NCBI GenBank assembly: GCA_964552655.1
Contig: CAZKHG010000026.1
Coordinates: 1 to 42,864 of the forward strand
Direction: 5' to 3'
DNA length: 42,864 nt
From: CAZKHG01 sp964552655
GTDB lineage: Bacteria > Bacteroidota > Bacteroidia > Bacteroidales > Tenuifilaceae
Shown here: piece after piece, positions 42,668-42,864 of the stretch
Position numbering within the stretch: position 1 is the stretch's first letter
Layout: each line of letters opens with the position of its first letter
Translations under genes and position numbers: made by a program
Notes under the pieces: generated by a model
Seen by the model: only the letters and a program-made list of their open reading frames with translations
The model's database searches: none
Told to the model about the DNA's origin: nothing

Positions 42668-42696
42668 AAAAACCGGTTGTTTGATAACCGGTTTTT
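42668..42696. terminator. Strong bidirectional terminator between terC and the T9SS gene
   Basis: AACCGGTT (42671-42678) and AACCGGTT (42686-42693), a self-complementary octamer, pair around GTTTGAT. Runs of A before and T after extend the stem to about 11 bp and provide T-runs on both strands. It ends transcription of both convergent genes. Confidence 0.88.
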
Positions 42697-42718
42697 AAAT
42701 AAATGCTGATTTATTTTT

Positions 42719-42864
42719 TTATTGTTTTAGGATTTTTAATGTCTCCCTTTTCTCCCCCTGTATTATCTCAATGAAGTATATTCCAGTTGGTTCATCAATA
42801 GACAAATTGTAGATTTCTTCAAAAAGGTTTTTGGAGTATTGATTTGAGGTTATAACCTGTCCTA
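42719..42864 (-). CDS. T9SS sorting domain, C-terminal end of a gene running off the window
   Basis: The minus strand is open from the window edge to a TAA at 42719-42721, giving GQVITSNQYSKNLF, then EIYNLSIDEPTGIYFIEII and a basic end LKILKQ. The NLS...P(T/S)GIYFI pattern is that of a T9SS type A C-terminal sorting domain, so the gene encodes another secreted or cell-surface protein. The passenger lies outside the window. Confidence 0.82.
   Translation of the reverse strand, partial: GQVITSNQYSKNLFEEIYNLSIDEPTGIYFIEIIQGEKRETLKILKQ

Noticed and set aside
1..42864. tRNA, rRNA, tmRNA or phage genes
   Set aside because: No cloverleaf, rRNA-like or phage structural/integrase sequence was seen by eye; a tRNA or covariance scan could confirm this.

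Overview
The window looks like a chromosomal segment from a free-living or gut-type member of the Bacteroidota, probably near Bacteroidales/Marinilabiliales. It is AT-rich. It carries type IX secretion (T9SS) C-terminal sorting domains, Bacteroidota-type promoters (TTTG, 18-20 bp, TAnnTTTG), weak Shine-Dalgarno signals, and families typical of the phylum (GH92, DUF6913, FISUMP lipoprotein, collagen-like secreted protein, two-domain DedA protein). I saw no rRNA, tRNA, CRISPR array, integrase or transposase.

Layout. (1) 1-2150: the end of a pectin-galactan locus with two tandem GH53 endo-galactanases and an in-frame remnant of a T9SS sorting domain. (2) 2150-2650: a gene-free stretch with decayed 42-bp repeats and a hairpin. 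(3) 2651-7637: a PagL-like lipid A deacylase facing a 1261-residue collagen-like surface protein. (4) 7956-16208, all minus strand: DUF3108 protein, J-domain protein without HPD, ComA-like phosphosulfolactate synthase, TPR protein, DHODH-like flavoprotein, dapA with DUF6913, and ligA. (5) 16360-20862, plus strand: a long RelA/SpoT protein with an altered hydrolase site, a FISUMP lipoprotein, an AlaX-like editing protein and a DUF2007 protein. (6) 20864-23221: GH92 alpha-mannosidase. (7) 23382-37117: the most coherent block, a purine/uric-acid-type catabolic cluster: an Lrp regulator divergent from two fold-type-II PLP enzymes, an XdhD-like molybdenum hydroxylase, SsnA, a YgjV/GNAT-like protein, HyuA, then YgeY and YgeW on the opposite strand, and XdhC. 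(8) 37114-42864: arfB, a DedA-ATP-grasp fusion, a CotH-kinase T9SS protein, terC and the tail of another T9SS protein.

How the catabolic block may work: the Mo hydroxylase (XdhD, matured by XdhC) would act on a purine ring; the amidohydrolases SsnA and HyuA and the M20 hydrolase YgeY would open and trim the rings and ureido groups; the YgeW transcarbamylase would recover carbamoyl phosphate; and PLP lyases would deaminate a small amino acid to a keto acid. The same gene set (ygeW, ygeX, ygeY, hyuA, ssnA, xdhD, ygfK, arcC) is known from anaerobic purine/uric acid breakdown in gut bacteria. Here ygfK and arcC are not in view, and two other PLP proteins sit where ygeX would be expected.

The most notable structural discovery is a 500-bp unit with terminal inverted repeats between ygeY and ygeW. 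It encodes a frameshifted four-helix-bundle (S23-like) protein and is flanked by TATA on both sides. Removing it recreates a stop codon directly abutting the ygeW start codon. Two copies of a different palindromic repeat also lie in the cluster.
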